From NCBI GenBank assembly GCA_038277395.1, contig CM076192.1:12002596-12066595 (forward strand): 64,000 nt of DNA. Reading direction: 5' to 3'. Origin of the DNA: Dryocosmus kuriphilus (lineage: Eukaryota; Arthropoda; Insecta; Hymenoptera; Cynipidae). Below are positions 1 through 11,302 of this stretch, in pieces (positions within the stretch are counted from its first letter, which is position 1; each line of letters begins with the position of its first letter). Under the pieces are notes generated by a model. It was not told the origin of the DNA. It saw only the letters and a list, made by a program, of their open reading frames with translations, and searched no databases. Both the position numbers and the translations under genes were made by a program.

Positions 1-129
1 AATCGCACCTCATATAACCGTGAACCCCTCCCGGGGTGAGGAAATCTTTTTGCAAAGTGTCTCTTTAAAATACATAAGTAGTATATATGAAAAGAGATAG
101 AATTCAATGGGAATTTGAGCGACATCACA

Positions 130-470
130 TTTCTAACGTATTTTTCAACACCTCGGCCAACAGCCTTAATCTAACATGAACACGGAAAAATGTTCTGTTT
201 GGACCGTTATTTTCACTGAGTCTTTTCAAAAATATTAAAAAAACAAATTAAAAATGGAGAAAAATCGTCATCAAACTCAGAAATAATACCTAATAAAATT
301 ATTGACCATTATTTGTAAGAAGATATTTGTTAGAGAAACTGTCACACGTATTTTTTTCATCTAGCAAGAACATTAAAAACTTTTTCGTTTTGACCCTTTT
401 TTTGACTGACTCTTTTCAAGAAAATTTACAAACAAATCAGAAATGGAGAAAAATTATCATATAATAATTT
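130..470. repeat. Degenerate tandem duplication, about 190-bp unit
   Basis: Two related segments, about 184-270 and 374-462, share in order a TTT-rich block, a GACTCTTTTCAA-like block and the string ATGGAGAAAAAT. The remaining bases of 1-600 are AT-rich with no coding potential that I can see. The origin of the duplication is not recognised. Confidence 0.4.
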
Positions 471-614
471 AAAATTTTAGATAGTTTATAAGTACGTCTG
501 ATGAAAAATAATGTTCCTTTTCATTTTTCACGTTTTTTTTATTTTCATTAGGTGAGCATGAGACCTCCAAAATCAAAAGTTTATTCGCGATCCTGCAATT
601 AAAAACAGCTCATA

Positions 615-2045
615 CAATGGTTCGTTTATTTATTTATACTCTCTCCCTTTTACGGGTTTGAGAGTCTTTACATAACCAACACATTTTTACATCCAGTGTA
701 GATTTTACAAATAATTATTTCTACCTTATCCTATATGTACATAACTTCTTAATCTCTAATCTTGGACTTCCGTTTCCTCTCGCCCTTTCCATTCTATTGA
801 TGGTACATTAATCCGCGACTATATTGACTTTTCTTTTGCCTTTATACGAATCATTTTGGCTCTTCTCTACCCTGTATGACCTGCTCTTTCCCTCACTCTT
901 TCCAATTTCTTCATCCATCCATAGCACATTTCAAAAAACTACTTTAATCCCCTTTTCGAACTCTCTTTCCCTTCTCCGCACATTCTTCCTCTAATCTCGT
1001 TCGCAAACCGCGGAGCTTCTACTCTGTTCTCACTCACCTCTGCTCCCCTTCGACCTTGAAACCGCTCACCTATTTTCAACTCATCTCTCTCTTCGTCTCA
1101 TATCCACATCGTCTCATTCACACAACCTGTCTCTCCCAAACCCATCTCTATTCCCTTTTCTACCCTCCTCCCAAGCCCTCTCTCCAATTAGCCATCTTTT
1201 CCTTCTCTCCCTCCATATCATATCTTCATCAATTCTTTCTTTTCTTCCCCTAAGGACTTTCTTTTTCCTCATTACTTCTCTCCTCTCCGCTTCACTTCCC
1301 AGCTTGAAAACGTACATCCTCGCTTTTCCTCCTATCTTGTTGCTCACCCCCTTTATTTCCTGCACCCTGAAATTTGCTCCTATGTCCCTCAAAATTTTCT
1401 CTACCCCCTTCTTTCCCGTTTCGCTTTCTACTTGCAATCCTTTTATAACGACATTTCTCCTTTTCTTTTCACTTTCAAACCTCTCCATTTTCCTTTCTAA
1501 CCCACGTACTCTACTTTTCATTCTCTCATTCTCCTCTCTCAAGTTCACATCTCCCTCTTCCCCTTCACCTCTACCTATTTCCTCACGATTTTCTTGACGT
1601 TCAGCTCTGCATTCTAAGTTACGTACCGTCTCTTCTACCTGCCTTATTACCTTTCTCCCCTCTTCCTGCTTTTTTCTCTGTCCCTCCTCCATCCTCTCTA
1701 ACTTTTGCCACATTTTTTCTTTCTCTTTCTTCCAGCACTTTTCCCATTTCTCTTTTATCTTTTTGACTATCCCCTCTGTTCCCCTCTCATGTTCGTTCTA
1801 TTCCGCTATCCCTCTACTCACTACCTTCTCTAACCCTCGGAACATATTTTCCATTGTGTCCTTTGTCCTATCTAATGCCTTATCCATGGCCTTACTTGAC
1901 TCTAACATCTTACCAATTGACTTGCCAAACTCTAACCTCTCTGCGTCGCCCCCACTAGTCCCGCCTGCCCGGCTCACCACTTCATTCATTGCACGCTGGG
2001 TCTCAGTCTCTAATTCCCTTCTTCGGGCACGTATTGCTCTCTAGC
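615..2045 (-). mobile_element. LINE copy 1, internally deleted non-LTR retrotransposon
   Basis: Read on the minus strand, this interval carries a purine-rich LINE ORF1. It then passes directly from the first residues of an endonuclease (KGIKVVF, near 940) into a 3' untranslated tail. That tail contains CTCAAACCCGTAAAAG near 640-660 and ends in AAAT repeats, so almost all of the endonuclease and reverse transcriptase is missing. The same 3' tail string recurs at 22810-22830. Related copies lie at 19.5-21.2 kb and 55.4-58.1 kb. The ORF1 coiled coil plus RRM-like segment suggests a LINE with an L1-type ORF1, but I cannot name the clade. Confidence 0.7.
1114..1989 (-). pseudogene. LINE ORF1 protein (coiled coil plus RRM-like), one internal stop
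   Basis: Starting near 1989 the frame reads MNEVVSRAGG and runs through a glutamate/lysine-rich heptad region. It has one stop near 1797 and then stays open to 1114, about 290 codons in all. The middle is a long charged coiled coil (KEKMWQKLERMEEGQRKKQ). The second half carries a small RNA-binding-like fold with NVVIKGLQVE as first strand and a later RKERIDEDM motif, as in L1-type ORF1 proteins. In the family this protein binds element RNA and forms the ribonucleoprotein needed for retrotransposition. The antisense pyrimidine-rich ORFs here are shadows. The domain reading is well supported; activity is excluded by the stop and by loss of ORF2. Confidence 0.7.
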
Positions 2046-3180
2046 GTTCTGTTGCCTTGGTCTCCTCGTAATCGGCCTGTTACCCTGTGGCCTGCTACTC
2101 TCCTACCTTACCCACTGGTCTCCCGCGCCACTTATCAACCTCTAGTTCCACTCCCCACGCTCCCCTCACCCGTTCTTCATCCTTCGCACTATTTCCACAC
2201 AAAAAGACAGTAGTAATTATCAATAACCAGACCTCACCTCACCATCCGTCTCCTCAGTCTCGTACAACTTCACTACCCTACTCTCTGTCCACCAAAACTA
2301 ACTAACGAACTTCAAACCTAACCTCATTCTTCAGCATTCACCACTTTATTTTCTCACTTTTTCCCTTCTTCCACCTTCCGCGACCCTTCCACTCATTTTT
2401 CCCACATACCAACTACCATAACTCTACTCACAACCCTTTTTTTTACCCCACACAACCCTTATTCACCTCCAAAGCCAAAACGATCGCTCAAATTCCCACA
2501 CCCGTCCCATCACTATCAGCGCCGGAAACGGAAGCCAACAGCTCATACAATGAAAAAGCTGTGAGATAGAATTTTTAAAATGGGTTTCAGAACTCTAAAA
2601 CTGTTATAGTGAAATTCTAAATTTAGTTTTTGAAACTCTAAAACTGTTACTTCATATTATATTATATTATATTATACCTGTAATTATGTAAAAAGTAGGT
2701 TTATAAATACAACTATTCAATTTTAACGCTTATCAGATTATGTTCGTGTCAATTACTAAAGGTGTTACCGCTGATATTTTAACAATGTTGCTTGTAATTA
2801 TATGAAGTGGGTAAAAGGTACAGCTATTGATTCGTAAAACAAATGTATAGATAAAAAATATTGATCATATTCAATTTCATTATAAAGAATTATTTATTTA
2901 CAATGAATTTGAATATTTTCAATATTTTGTATCTATATTCCTAACATGAAACACCATCCTTTAACGTTTACTTTCCAGCCACCGTTTGCACGTTCGATTT
3001 CGCTTCCAGTTTTAATTTTGTCGCAAAAGACTTCCTTCAAAATCCCTAGAAAATCACCTACATAAACGTAGTTTAGTGTTTTCTCATGCATTTCCCAAAG
3101 TTTCAGTAGTAAATTATGTATATTAAAGAATTAACGGACTTCTTATTAACTACTTTTAATTATCTAGTTTGAAAATAGTC
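2046..3180. other. Non-coding stretch with a short (ATATT)n microsatellite
   Basis: The first part (2046-2540) is pyrimidine-rich and looks like the upstream continuation of LINE copy 1. A short ATATT microsatellite lies at about 2654-2676. The rest is AT-rich. I see no gene. Confidence 0.4.
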
Positions 3181-3224
3181 AAATGGGGCAAATGATTTGA
3201 ATCGTTGTTAGGCGAGCGCCTCCG

Positions 3225-3238
3225 GTTGTCATGGTAAC
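3225..3238. promoter_or_regulatory. Perfect RFX-type X-box in a locally GC-richer segment
   Basis: GTTGTCATGGTAAC fits the X-box consensus exactly (RYYNYY, two-base spacer, RRNRAC). RFX factors bind this site, often within a few hundred bases upstream of ciliary genes. It sits in a short GC-richer island (about 3205-3300) that is unlike the surrounding AT-rich DNA and is not part of any repeat seen here. The sequence CAAGATGG, YY1-like, follows directly. A candidate first coding exon starts about 225 bases downstream. Function is inference. Confidence 0.4.
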
Positions 3239-3463
3239 CAAGATGGAAGTCGTCGTATGAGACGCAGCTTTAACGTACTACGCGACCCCAATGGCGAGAC
3301 CATAGGTTGTTGGATCATGATATTACCACATCACTCTGAGGTGCTATTTGTAATACCGCAAGTTCTAAATTCTAAGTGGGATTTGTTGTAGCAGTACTGT
3401 GGTTGTAGAACGTCGATGTTAACAATTCGCTGTGTTTGTACAAATTTACAAGGCGATGTCAGA

Positions 3464-3527
3464 ATGAAGGACCGTAAATGTCTCGTTTTTCTGTATTTAA
3501 TAGCTGTCAGTCCTTTAATTGAATCTT
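3464..3527 (+). CDS. Candidate first coding exon: signal peptide, then splice donor
   Basis: An ATG at 3464 opens a 21-codon frame with charged start MKDRK, then hydrophobic CLVFLYLIAV and small or polar residues, the layout of a secretory signal peptide. It runs into the strong donor TCTT|GTAAGTA, leaving one base over (phase 1). Phase-1 exits after a signal peptide are common in genes for extracellular modular proteins. The putative exons at 25967 and 31722 on the same strand both enter and leave in phase 1, so they could join in frame. The protein is not recognised and no transcript evidence exists, so this is a hypothesis. Confidence 0.4.
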
Positions 3528-3664
3528 GTAAGTACTAAAATGTATAACATTACAAGTAAGCAACAGTAGAGAGACATACCTATGGTATGACAACCTCTGA
3601 CCAAGCCCATTAGAGCATTATGGCGTGGCATACATGATGACAAGTTGACAAATAATTCGGTGCA

Positions 3665-3734
3665 AGTGTAGATCAGCCGCGTCCCCCCTGTTTTGACCAA
3701 ACCCTTTTCCAGGAGGACGCGGCTGATCTACACT
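3665..3734. repeat. Perfect 20-bp inverted repeat with 30-nt loop
   Basis: AGTGTAGATCAGCCGCGTCC at 3665-3684 is exactly reverse-complemented at 3715-3734, with a pyrimidine-rich 30-nt loop between. The stem is far more GC-rich than its surroundings. It may be a tiny foldback element or a transcribed hairpin. It lies in the first intron of the putative gene starting at 3464. Confidence 0.75.
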
Positions 3735-5810
3735 CTAACCAATAATAATTGTAATAAATCAGTTTTACCATTGTATTTTCGATATTCCTAAAAAGTATCT
3801 TGGATATTGGATTTTAGGATATTTTTCGTCAATTCAAAATATTTTGTTTTGACAAGGCCAATTAACTTGATGTAAATACTGTTTTTCAATTTGTTTATTC
3901 TTAATGAAAACTGATGGATTTGCACTTAATGCGTCGTATGCATGAAGGAATCATTAATTAAATGTTTATTCTTTTTCAATGGTAGAGAATTACATATTTT
4001 TGTTAATTTTAAAATTAAATTTGAACAAATATAAAGATTATTTATGTTTTATAAAATGGTCATTCAAGTTTGTCAGGCGCTGCGGTTTACTTTTTCCTTT
4101 TTAAAAAAAATAAGTAACTTAGATGAATGCATTATTATATGTATATTTTTATCCATTAGTCAAATTTTAGTGAAATATCTAACTTGTAAACTCTTCGTTC
4201 ACTGTAATAGAAGCCACCTTATTTAATTTTTAGGTTAAATTAATTTCAAATCTATTACTACGTCTCATTAATATTATGGCGTGAATAGGAACTAATTAGT
4301 TTTTCTTTTCTTTACATTCTGACAAAATGAGCTAGACATGTATACATTTATCGTTTCTGGCACATAAGGGCGTCTTCCAAGTCATTGCACTCTCAAATTT
4401 ATTTGTTGTATAACATTGACGTTCTAACATCATTTCTAATTTTTTTATTTCTTTGTGTTAATTTCGATTTCGATCAATTTCGATAAACGAAATTGTATAG
4501 TGAAATACAAATCATTCAAAGATTCAAAATAGTTTATTCTTTCTTTAAATATTCGTGGCCGTATCTCAATTCCAAAATCATCTTAATCATCAGATGAAGA
4601 TAAAATATCTTTATAAATTTCATCCATATTTCACACTATACTGTCGCACTACCCTTGAAGTTCAACTTTGAGGTTATGTTGATTCCCGTTAATCGCTGGT
4701 TAAGACGCTAACCAGCCAAAAATGGCCGATTAAGTTAAACGGCGATTAGGCTTCTTTAATTATGGTTTAAAAGATGGTGGAACGCAATGTCCTGATTAAA
4801 TTAAGTTAATCAATGATTAAAATTTGATCACAGTCGGTGGAATCGGCCCTAAGTGGCTCGTTTTTGTTATGTTTTTGACAATGAACTGAGTGGCTGCTGG
4901 ATTTGGAAAACAGAAAATGGCCAAGAATTTTTTTACGGGCACAAGTCCTTTAATTTTAAAAATTACAATTTTGAGTCTTAATTTCTAATCCTTCTTTTTC
5001 AAATATAGCTTGAAGGTTTAAACAATTAAAAATTACAAGTGTTTGAAATTCAACAATTTTGGTAGTGAAATCTTTCAAGTCGATTAACCATAAACATAAA
5101 TTAATTAAAGATTTTTTTTAAATCTAAGTGTTGTATTTAAAACTGAATAATAATTAACTGTGGAGGACCTTAAAAATTACGATTTTCCAAAAAAAAAGGG
5201 TTAAAAAGTGCAATTGTTCAAAATTGTACTGTTTCAGATAGGAAGCCTTAATAGTTTAACAGTTGCAAGCTTCAGACTTTAACAAGTAGTTTTTTAATAT
5301 AGAATAATATTCAAGTAAAGAGTTGCTAATTAAAAAACATCTCTGCGATTAAATTTGGACCAATCAGACTAAAAAATTTGAAAAGGCTTCCAGCAAAATT
5401 CAAACAAGAAAAACAAAAAAAGAGGAGGGAAAAAAGAAGGCAGCCAACCAAATCCCCTTCCTTCTTTTTCTTCCCCTCGTCTTATTTTGTTTCTACTTTG
5501 TTTAAAAACCCAACAAATAACCAATTACAAACCATGCCGCCAACGTTTCGGTGCTCATGCAACACCCTTACCAAGGCAAAAAAAAAAATTATAATTAAAA
5601 ATAATATCATCCAGCTAGCTCTGTGAGGTCACTACGATGTTCCATCTTTGAGACCTGACTAAGTAATAAGAAAATAATAGACGCAATAATAAACCTTATG
5701 TCTGAAACGGTAGGAAAACAAGCACGTATTGACCCAGAAACAGGGACCACCAATATAAAAGCAAATTAAAATTCAGAAAAATTGAGAGAAAAGAAAAGGA
5801 TTCATGGAAT
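3735..5810. other. AT-rich stretch, possible MITE remnant near 4680-4855
   Basis: No coding potential is visible. Around 4680-4855 GATTAA/TTAATC strings are dense and the block ends in GGTGGAATCGGCCCTAA, which resembles a MITE terminus. A matching left end was not found. A purine-rich then pyrimidine-rich tract lies at about 5400-5490. Just before the Penelope remnant there is only AT-rich sequence. Confidence 0.3.
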
Positions 5811-5990
5811 TTAAACTCTAAATTTAATCAATCCATCCCAATCAAAAAAACATTCGGCACATTCCTTATTATGTCTAGCAAGAACACTGCGATAAGAACG
5901 TTTTAAACGTACATGATTCTTATGTCCCTCCACCCTAGTATTAAGAAGTCTACCAGTCTGTCCCACATAAGCCATTCCACACTCTTGCAA
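5811..5990 (-). pseudogene. Penelope-like GIY-YIG endonuclease fragment
   Basis: The minus-strand frame ending at the stop at 5811-5813 reads LQECGMAYVGQTGRLLNTRV near its start, followed by EGHKNHV, LARHNKECAECF and DWDGLIKF. YVGQTGR with following R and EGH residues is the core of the GIY-YIG nuclease that Penelope-like elements carry downstream of their RT. In these elements the nuclease nicks target DNA so that the RT can prime. The N-terminal GIY strand is missing. The fragment points away from the RT at 6030-7961, so the locus is inverted or rearranged. The family call is strong; the fragment itself is dead. Confidence 0.75.
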
Positions 5991-6029
5991 ATGATTTTAT
6001 AAACTTACTTGGTTACTTGGTTCCTTTGT

Positions 6030-7961
6030 TTTTATCAGCATGGTTTTTAAAGAATTTAAAGTTGCTTATGGCCCTGAAGCCTTTAAGAAAATTAAAGTTT
6101 GATGTAGCTTTCATCACAAACTAAGAGATTGTATACTTCAAAAGAGATTTTTAATTGAATGTAGAAGGAATGATGTTTTGCTTCAAGAAATTTTATTTTT
6201 TGATAGAAAATTTAAAGATTTCAGTTTTCATAGTAAATTTTGCAATAGAAAATTCAAAGAGACTTTAAGTAAGTTTAAAATTTCAGTGCTAAATTTACTC
6301 ATCAAGGATCTTTCCAACAATGTTAATTTTTTTAAATCTAAAGTTTTCAAATTGAAAAAGGAATTGGAATTTTGTTTGCCAGAAAATGAGATTTTTGATC
6401 TTCTAAAATATCAGATCTTTCTTAATGATAAATTTTTGAAAATCGATAGAAAACATGAAAACAAGCTTTTTGAAGAAGGAGAAAAGGATCCTTGGTTTGT
6501 AAATTTGGCAGGTATTCAAATTCCTGACTCAGTGCAGGATATTTTGAGATTGGGTAGAGGCTTCAGTAATTGTGCAACTAAAAGTAAGTTGAAGAAAATG
6601 ATAAAGCACGTTGAAAGCGGGCATGCACAAGCTACCAATATTAGATCAGAAGGATTTCAGGAACAAAGTTCTACATCTTTTCAAAAACTTTGTTGATAAA
6701 CATGGTTTATACATTAGTGTTTTTGATCGTAAGATTGCTAAAGGCCTCTTGACAACTAAATACTTTCTTAAGTAAAACCCGGATCGGATTTGTATGAGTG
6801 CTGACAAGGTAACATCACCAATTGCATCAAGAAATCGGAATATCGGGGGGACGTGGAACGCTTGCTTTTTGATGAAGCCAAATTTGAAATAATAGATGAA
6901 AATCCAATTAAAAAGTTAAAAATTAGTACTTTAAGATTGCTGAATAATTGGAGATTGGCTGGATGTCTGGGAAAAGACGTTAGATGGACAGATGTCAATA
7001 TTCAGGATTCAGTTCTTGCTAGATGCTATGGTTTGAGGAAGATTCATAAGGAGAATCATCCTTTAAGATTAATTGTTTCGACCATTAACACTCCTACTAA
7101 ATTTCTAGAACAAAATTTCAATTTGATTATCAAAAGCTCCATTGGTGTGTCAAATTATATCGTAAAGAATAGTTGGGATTTTCAATAATTTATAAAAAAA
7201 AAGGTTCCGGATGACTGTGTCATGATTTCTTTGGATGTTGTGGCAATGTTTCCAAACATACCTTTGGATTTAGTTAAAATAGCTATTGTTAATAGATGAG
7301 ATAAAATTAAAGTACGCACTCGATTGGATCAAAACCGGTTTCTAAAGGGGATAGATTTTATTATGAATTCCATATATTTTAAATTCAATGGAGTCGTTTA
7401 TAAACAAAAGTTTGGTACTCTCATAGGTTCTGTCATTTCTCCGAGTTTGGTAGAAATTTTAATGGAGGATTTTAAGAATTTCGCTTTTCAGAAGTTGGAT
7501 TTTGATGTTCTTTTTTACTCTCGTTATGTAGATGATACCTTTTTGTGCGTTCCTTTAAATAAGATAGAGATGGTGGCTGAGGCCTACAGTTTTCATCCGA
7601 AACTTCAATTCACTTGTGAGATCGAGCAAAATAACAAAATTAGTTTTTTAGTTAGCAAGTTAACAAGACTTCCCAGGTGGGGGTATTATTAGTAACTGGT
7701 TTAACAAAAGTACCCATTCTGGTAGAATTTTGAATTTTTTTTCTGAACATCCTATACAAAATAAAATTGCGGTAATGAAGGGGTTGGTTGACAGGGCTAT
7801 GAGTTTGTCCATGAGTCTTTTCACACACAGAATTTGAACATAGTTAGGAAGGCATTGTTTTTGAATCATTACCTAAGAAATTTGATTAAGAAATATATAA
7901 AAATTAGAATTGAACAAGTTAAAAGCAAACATAACAATTTTTCAGTTTCTGATACTACACA
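6030..7961 (+). pseudogene. Penelope-like element reverse transcriptase, decayed
   Basis: Several frames joined by stops and frameshifts give a full Penelope-type order. An N-terminal region ends in the conserved IPDSVQDILRLGRGFSN. The RT follows, with LRKIHKENHPLRLIVSTINT, then MISLDVVAMFPNIPLDL (motif A), GTLIGSVISPSLVEILMEDF (motif B) and FYSRYVDDTFLC (motif C, catalytic YVDD present). A C-terminal thumb-like segment has LNHYLRNLIKKYI. Stops fall near 6115, 6690, 7185 and 7297. The open pieces are 6178-6696, 6853-7188 and 7324-7692. Family assignment is firm. The element cannot encode a full protein, and its nuclease lies inverted on the left. Confidence 0.85.
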
Positions 7962-9322
7962 TGTTACGAACCGTCCTGGTACGTAATTCAATTTTGTATT
8001 TATTCTATTCAAAATTAAACTCTCCTCTCCAGAAAGATATATGCAACGTCAGCATTATTAAAACATAAGCCAGCATGAACATTCCTTCACCCATGCCAAT
8101 AAGTTAGAGTAAGACAGAAATACGTGAGACCAAGAGAGAAGAAGACAGTATGGGTCATTGCACGGAGAGTACTCATACAGATACCTGTATCTATACACTA
8201 TTACACCTAACAATACGTACGCGATGCGAGTTCAATTTCCTTATCTCCCAACGTCCTTCCCATGTAAACAAACGGTTTATTTTGACAGCTGATCTGACCT
8301 TTAATAATTAACCCTTCATAATAATATTAAAATCACTGTTGTCTAATTAACAATTTTTACGATTACGAAATATTTTCAAAATTATTAACTGAAGATAACG
8401 GATAATTATAAACTACTAAAATCAATAAACTAAATTGGAAACAATTAATAATAATCAATAGTCAATCAAATTAAAATTATAGTCTAAAAATATTAATTTA
8501 AAGGAATCAAAGGTGACTCTAAGTAACGTTATGACAGTCAGCATTTTTGTGCAGTCAGCGATTCTCAATATAGCTTCCTTGCAGGATTCCTTTCCAAATT
8601 GTCGCTTGACAACGACCATCCAATCAAAATTATCATGCTTGCAAAAATACCCTATCTCACCTATGCATTCGTACCTTTGAGTCGGTCACGCTCTAAATTC
8701 TCATGGCAGTTCTTTACTACTTCTTGTAACGACTAGAAGTAATAGAAGTACTAGAAGAATCCGGAAAAACACGGTTTATCTTGCCCGTCTGCACTCGACG
8801 CGTAACTGAACTGGGCAGTGACTTCATTAATAATTAAAATTATTCATTGGCCAGGAATGACGTTTTCAAACGATACCACCGACCCGACCCCGTATTTTTG
8901 ATTAGATATCAGTGAACGTCGCTCTTCAAACGGCACCAACATTTCTATCAAATGTGGACGAACCGGGACGGCATCATCGGACCTAATTTGACACTTTAAT
9001 TGACTCCCAGACAGATCTACGAACGGACGTAAAACCTTTTCTGATCTCTAGTCGACGGAAGATAGAACACGAGTTTAAGTGCCATAACGACGTACAGACG
9101 CGTAGCCAGTTAAATTCAAAAACAGCAGATATCGTTTCCTACCGTGAAGGATGTGTCGATTCTGCAAACCAGCTTAGTTCACCCAGAGTAGAAACGGCGA
9201 ATCGAGCCCAGTGCAGTTCTCTACGAAGTGCGACGGTCCAGGGAAAGGTGTGAACCTGACAAGTTACAACCCTATCCCACAAACGAGAAACCTCATCCCT
9301 ACCCGCTCTGTTACGAACCGTC
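7962..9322. other. Non-coding stretch bounded by the direct repeat TGTTACGAACCGTC
   Basis: The 14-mer TGTTACGAACCGTC occurs at 7962-7975 and again at 9309-9322. It starts with TG, as an LTR would, and the first copy abuts the Penelope remnant. The 1.35 kb between shows no coding frame and does not end in CA, so a solo LTR is not demonstrated. The sequence near 8500-9300 is slightly less AT-rich. Confidence 0.35.
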
Positions 9323-9679
9323 AATTTTTGGTAATTTATTATTGAAAGTACGGATGCCCGGAGGGATGTATCAAGCTGTCAACTGATTAATTGATTAGTT
9401 CAATTTAACCAACTGTTTATTTTTATTTGTTGGGGATCATTGCCTTCAACCCTAAGGCTCCTGTCGGATTGTGAAGGTGTAAGGTGAATTAATTTATTCA
9501 ACACTCCACTAGAAATCTGAGATATAACAAACACTTTATTTGCTTTCCTTAAAGCTAACCTAATCTACCGCAAGTTTTCGACGAGAACGAGGAAGAACTG
9601 CGGGCCGAAAGATTTCTGCTTCGCCTGAACCATTCGCACTAAGCTGGGTGATCTGTAACCCTTCACACGCTGAACGAAT

Positions 9680-9840
9680 ACCTAACCCTTAACCCTCGTA
9701 TTTGAGCAACCCTAAAGAGCTACCGTTCTTGCGTATTTAATTGTTTAACGTTTGTATTACATTGTTTCACGAACTACACTTTCCCCTTAACCCTCGTAGC
9801 AGAGCGACCTTAAAAGAGTGACCGTCTTCGCGAACTGTGA
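9680..9840. repeat. Tandem duplication, about 98-bp unit
   Basis: CCCTTAACCCTCGTA recurs at about 9687 and 9785, each followed by a GAGC(A/G)ACC block, an AAAGAG block and a CCGT(T/C)TT(G/C)CG-like block. It probably belongs to the untranslated or 3' part of the Ty3/Gypsy element lying to the right on the minus strand. Confidence 0.5.
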
Positions 9841-9912
9841 CGAACGGGCAAGGGCTCCGAACAACCTTAGTTTGGTCGTTATTTTTGAGAGCTATTAAGT
9901 TTAGCTAAACTT

Positions 9913-10074
9913 AGGTCCGGGATTGTTTACACAATTTATCCAATTAATTGTCTCATAGTCGCAAGATAGTATGAATTCTCGACCATATATATACGGCCGG
10001 AAATTCGCGACGGCGTACACTATAGCTAAACATTCTTTTTCGGCTTTAGTGTAATTAAATTCATGGTTATTCAT
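9913..10074 (-). pseudogene. Ty3/Gypsy RNase H fragment
   Basis: The minus strand encodes NNHEFNYTKAEKECLAIVYA followed by FRPYIYGREF and a CDYETINW stretch, the classic Ty3/Gypsy RNase H core (normally Y..TEKECLA with the active-site aspartate in the final strand). It continues the RT at 10169-11194 after a decayed joint. RNase H removes the RNA template during reverse transcription. No integrase is visible further left, so the element is truncated here. Confidence 0.75.
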
Positions 10075-10168
10075 AACCTAGGAGTAAAATGCTACTGGCA
10101 TGTCCCAACTATTTTTTCTCTTGGGTTAAAACGGCTCCCATTTTATAATCCGAAGCGTCGGTGGTCAA

Positions 10169-11194
10169 TTAAAATTTTTTTGAGAAATATGGGTACTGCA
10201 AAATTGGTTCACTACACAGAGAATCCTGCAAGAATTGAAGCACCTTTTTCTCATCGGATCCCCACTCCCACTTTTTATCTTTTTTCAAAAGGTCGGTTAA
10301 AGGTTTCGGGATCTTCGCATAGTCCTGTATGAACTTACGATAGTAGTCCGTTAATCTCAAGAACTGTCGAACAGCGCGGACATTTGTGGGACTCCGGAAA
10401 TTAGTGATGAAGCTTACTTTATCGGGATTTGGTTTCACGCCATCTCTGCCGATTATATGACCTAAGTAGGCCACTTCACTTCTAAGGAACTCGCACTTAT
10501 CAGGCTGGAGTTTCAAGTTTGCATCGCGTAGTCGAGCGAACAACCTATTCATTTTAACGTTATGTTCTTCAAGGGTATTCGAATAAACGACGATGTCATC
10601 CAAATATGCGAGAACCTCGGTACCATGCATTCCCTTCAAGATGGTATCCATTAGGCGTAGAAAGGTTGCGGGTGCGTTCTTTATACCTATCGGCATTCGC
10701 CGATACTCAAAATGACCGCGTGGGGTAGAAAAAGCCGTTTTGGCTCGATCATCAGGGTGAGTGTCAACCTGATCGTATCCACTCGCTAAGTCCAATACTG
10801 AAAAGTACTGAGCATTACCTAATTGGTCGAAAATGTTCGCTATGTTAAGTAAGGGATACCCGTCACCGATTACCTTTGCATTCAGCTCTCTGTAATAAAT
10901 GACCACGCGAAACTTTCGCTCACCTGAAGCATCCATTTTTTTTGGAATCAATAATAATGGGGAATTGTATGGTGATTTGGAGTCACCAATTATTCCAGCA
11001 TCATATTGTTTTTGAATGGCTGCAATTATGCGATGTGTATCCTCTGGCGAGTGTGGAAAGTCTTTTCTGTTTACTATGACCTCGTCAGTTGTTGGAATGC
11101 GATGTTGAATGCGATGTTGAATGCGATGGGTAAAAGAAAGTTGCTCTCCATTAAGGTGAAAAATATCTGAATTGTCCTTTACCCACTTGACCAC
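10169..11194 (-). pseudogene. Ty3/Gypsy reverse transcriptase domain
   Basis: A 341-codon open frame covers the RT palm: RKFRVVIYYRELNAKVIGD, then FSVLDLASGYDQV (motif A), GIKNAPATFLRLMD (motif B), LAYLDDIVVYS (catalytic YLDD) and VAYLGHIIGRDGVKPNPDK, into the thumb and connection (VRAVRQFLRLTDYYRKFI). The catalytic aspartates are retained but the flanking protease and RNase H are shifted in frame. Several consensus residues look changed, for example IYY for the usual VDY. As an LTR-element pol piece it copied RNA to DNA in cytoplasmic particles. Assignment is near certain; the locus is dead. Confidence 0.9.
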
Positions 11195-11302
11195 ATAGCC
11201 CTATTCTTCAGGATTCATGTGCTCGATGTGAAGACTCTTTATAAGCTTTTCCGCTCACGTGAGATGTGAATCATTACGCGTTGCTTGGGAAGGTTCCTCA
11301 GT

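Noticed and set aside
7962..9308. Solo LTR between the two TGTTACGAACCGTC repeats
   Set aside because: The sequence does not end in CA, and no pair of full LTRs or target duplication is evident.
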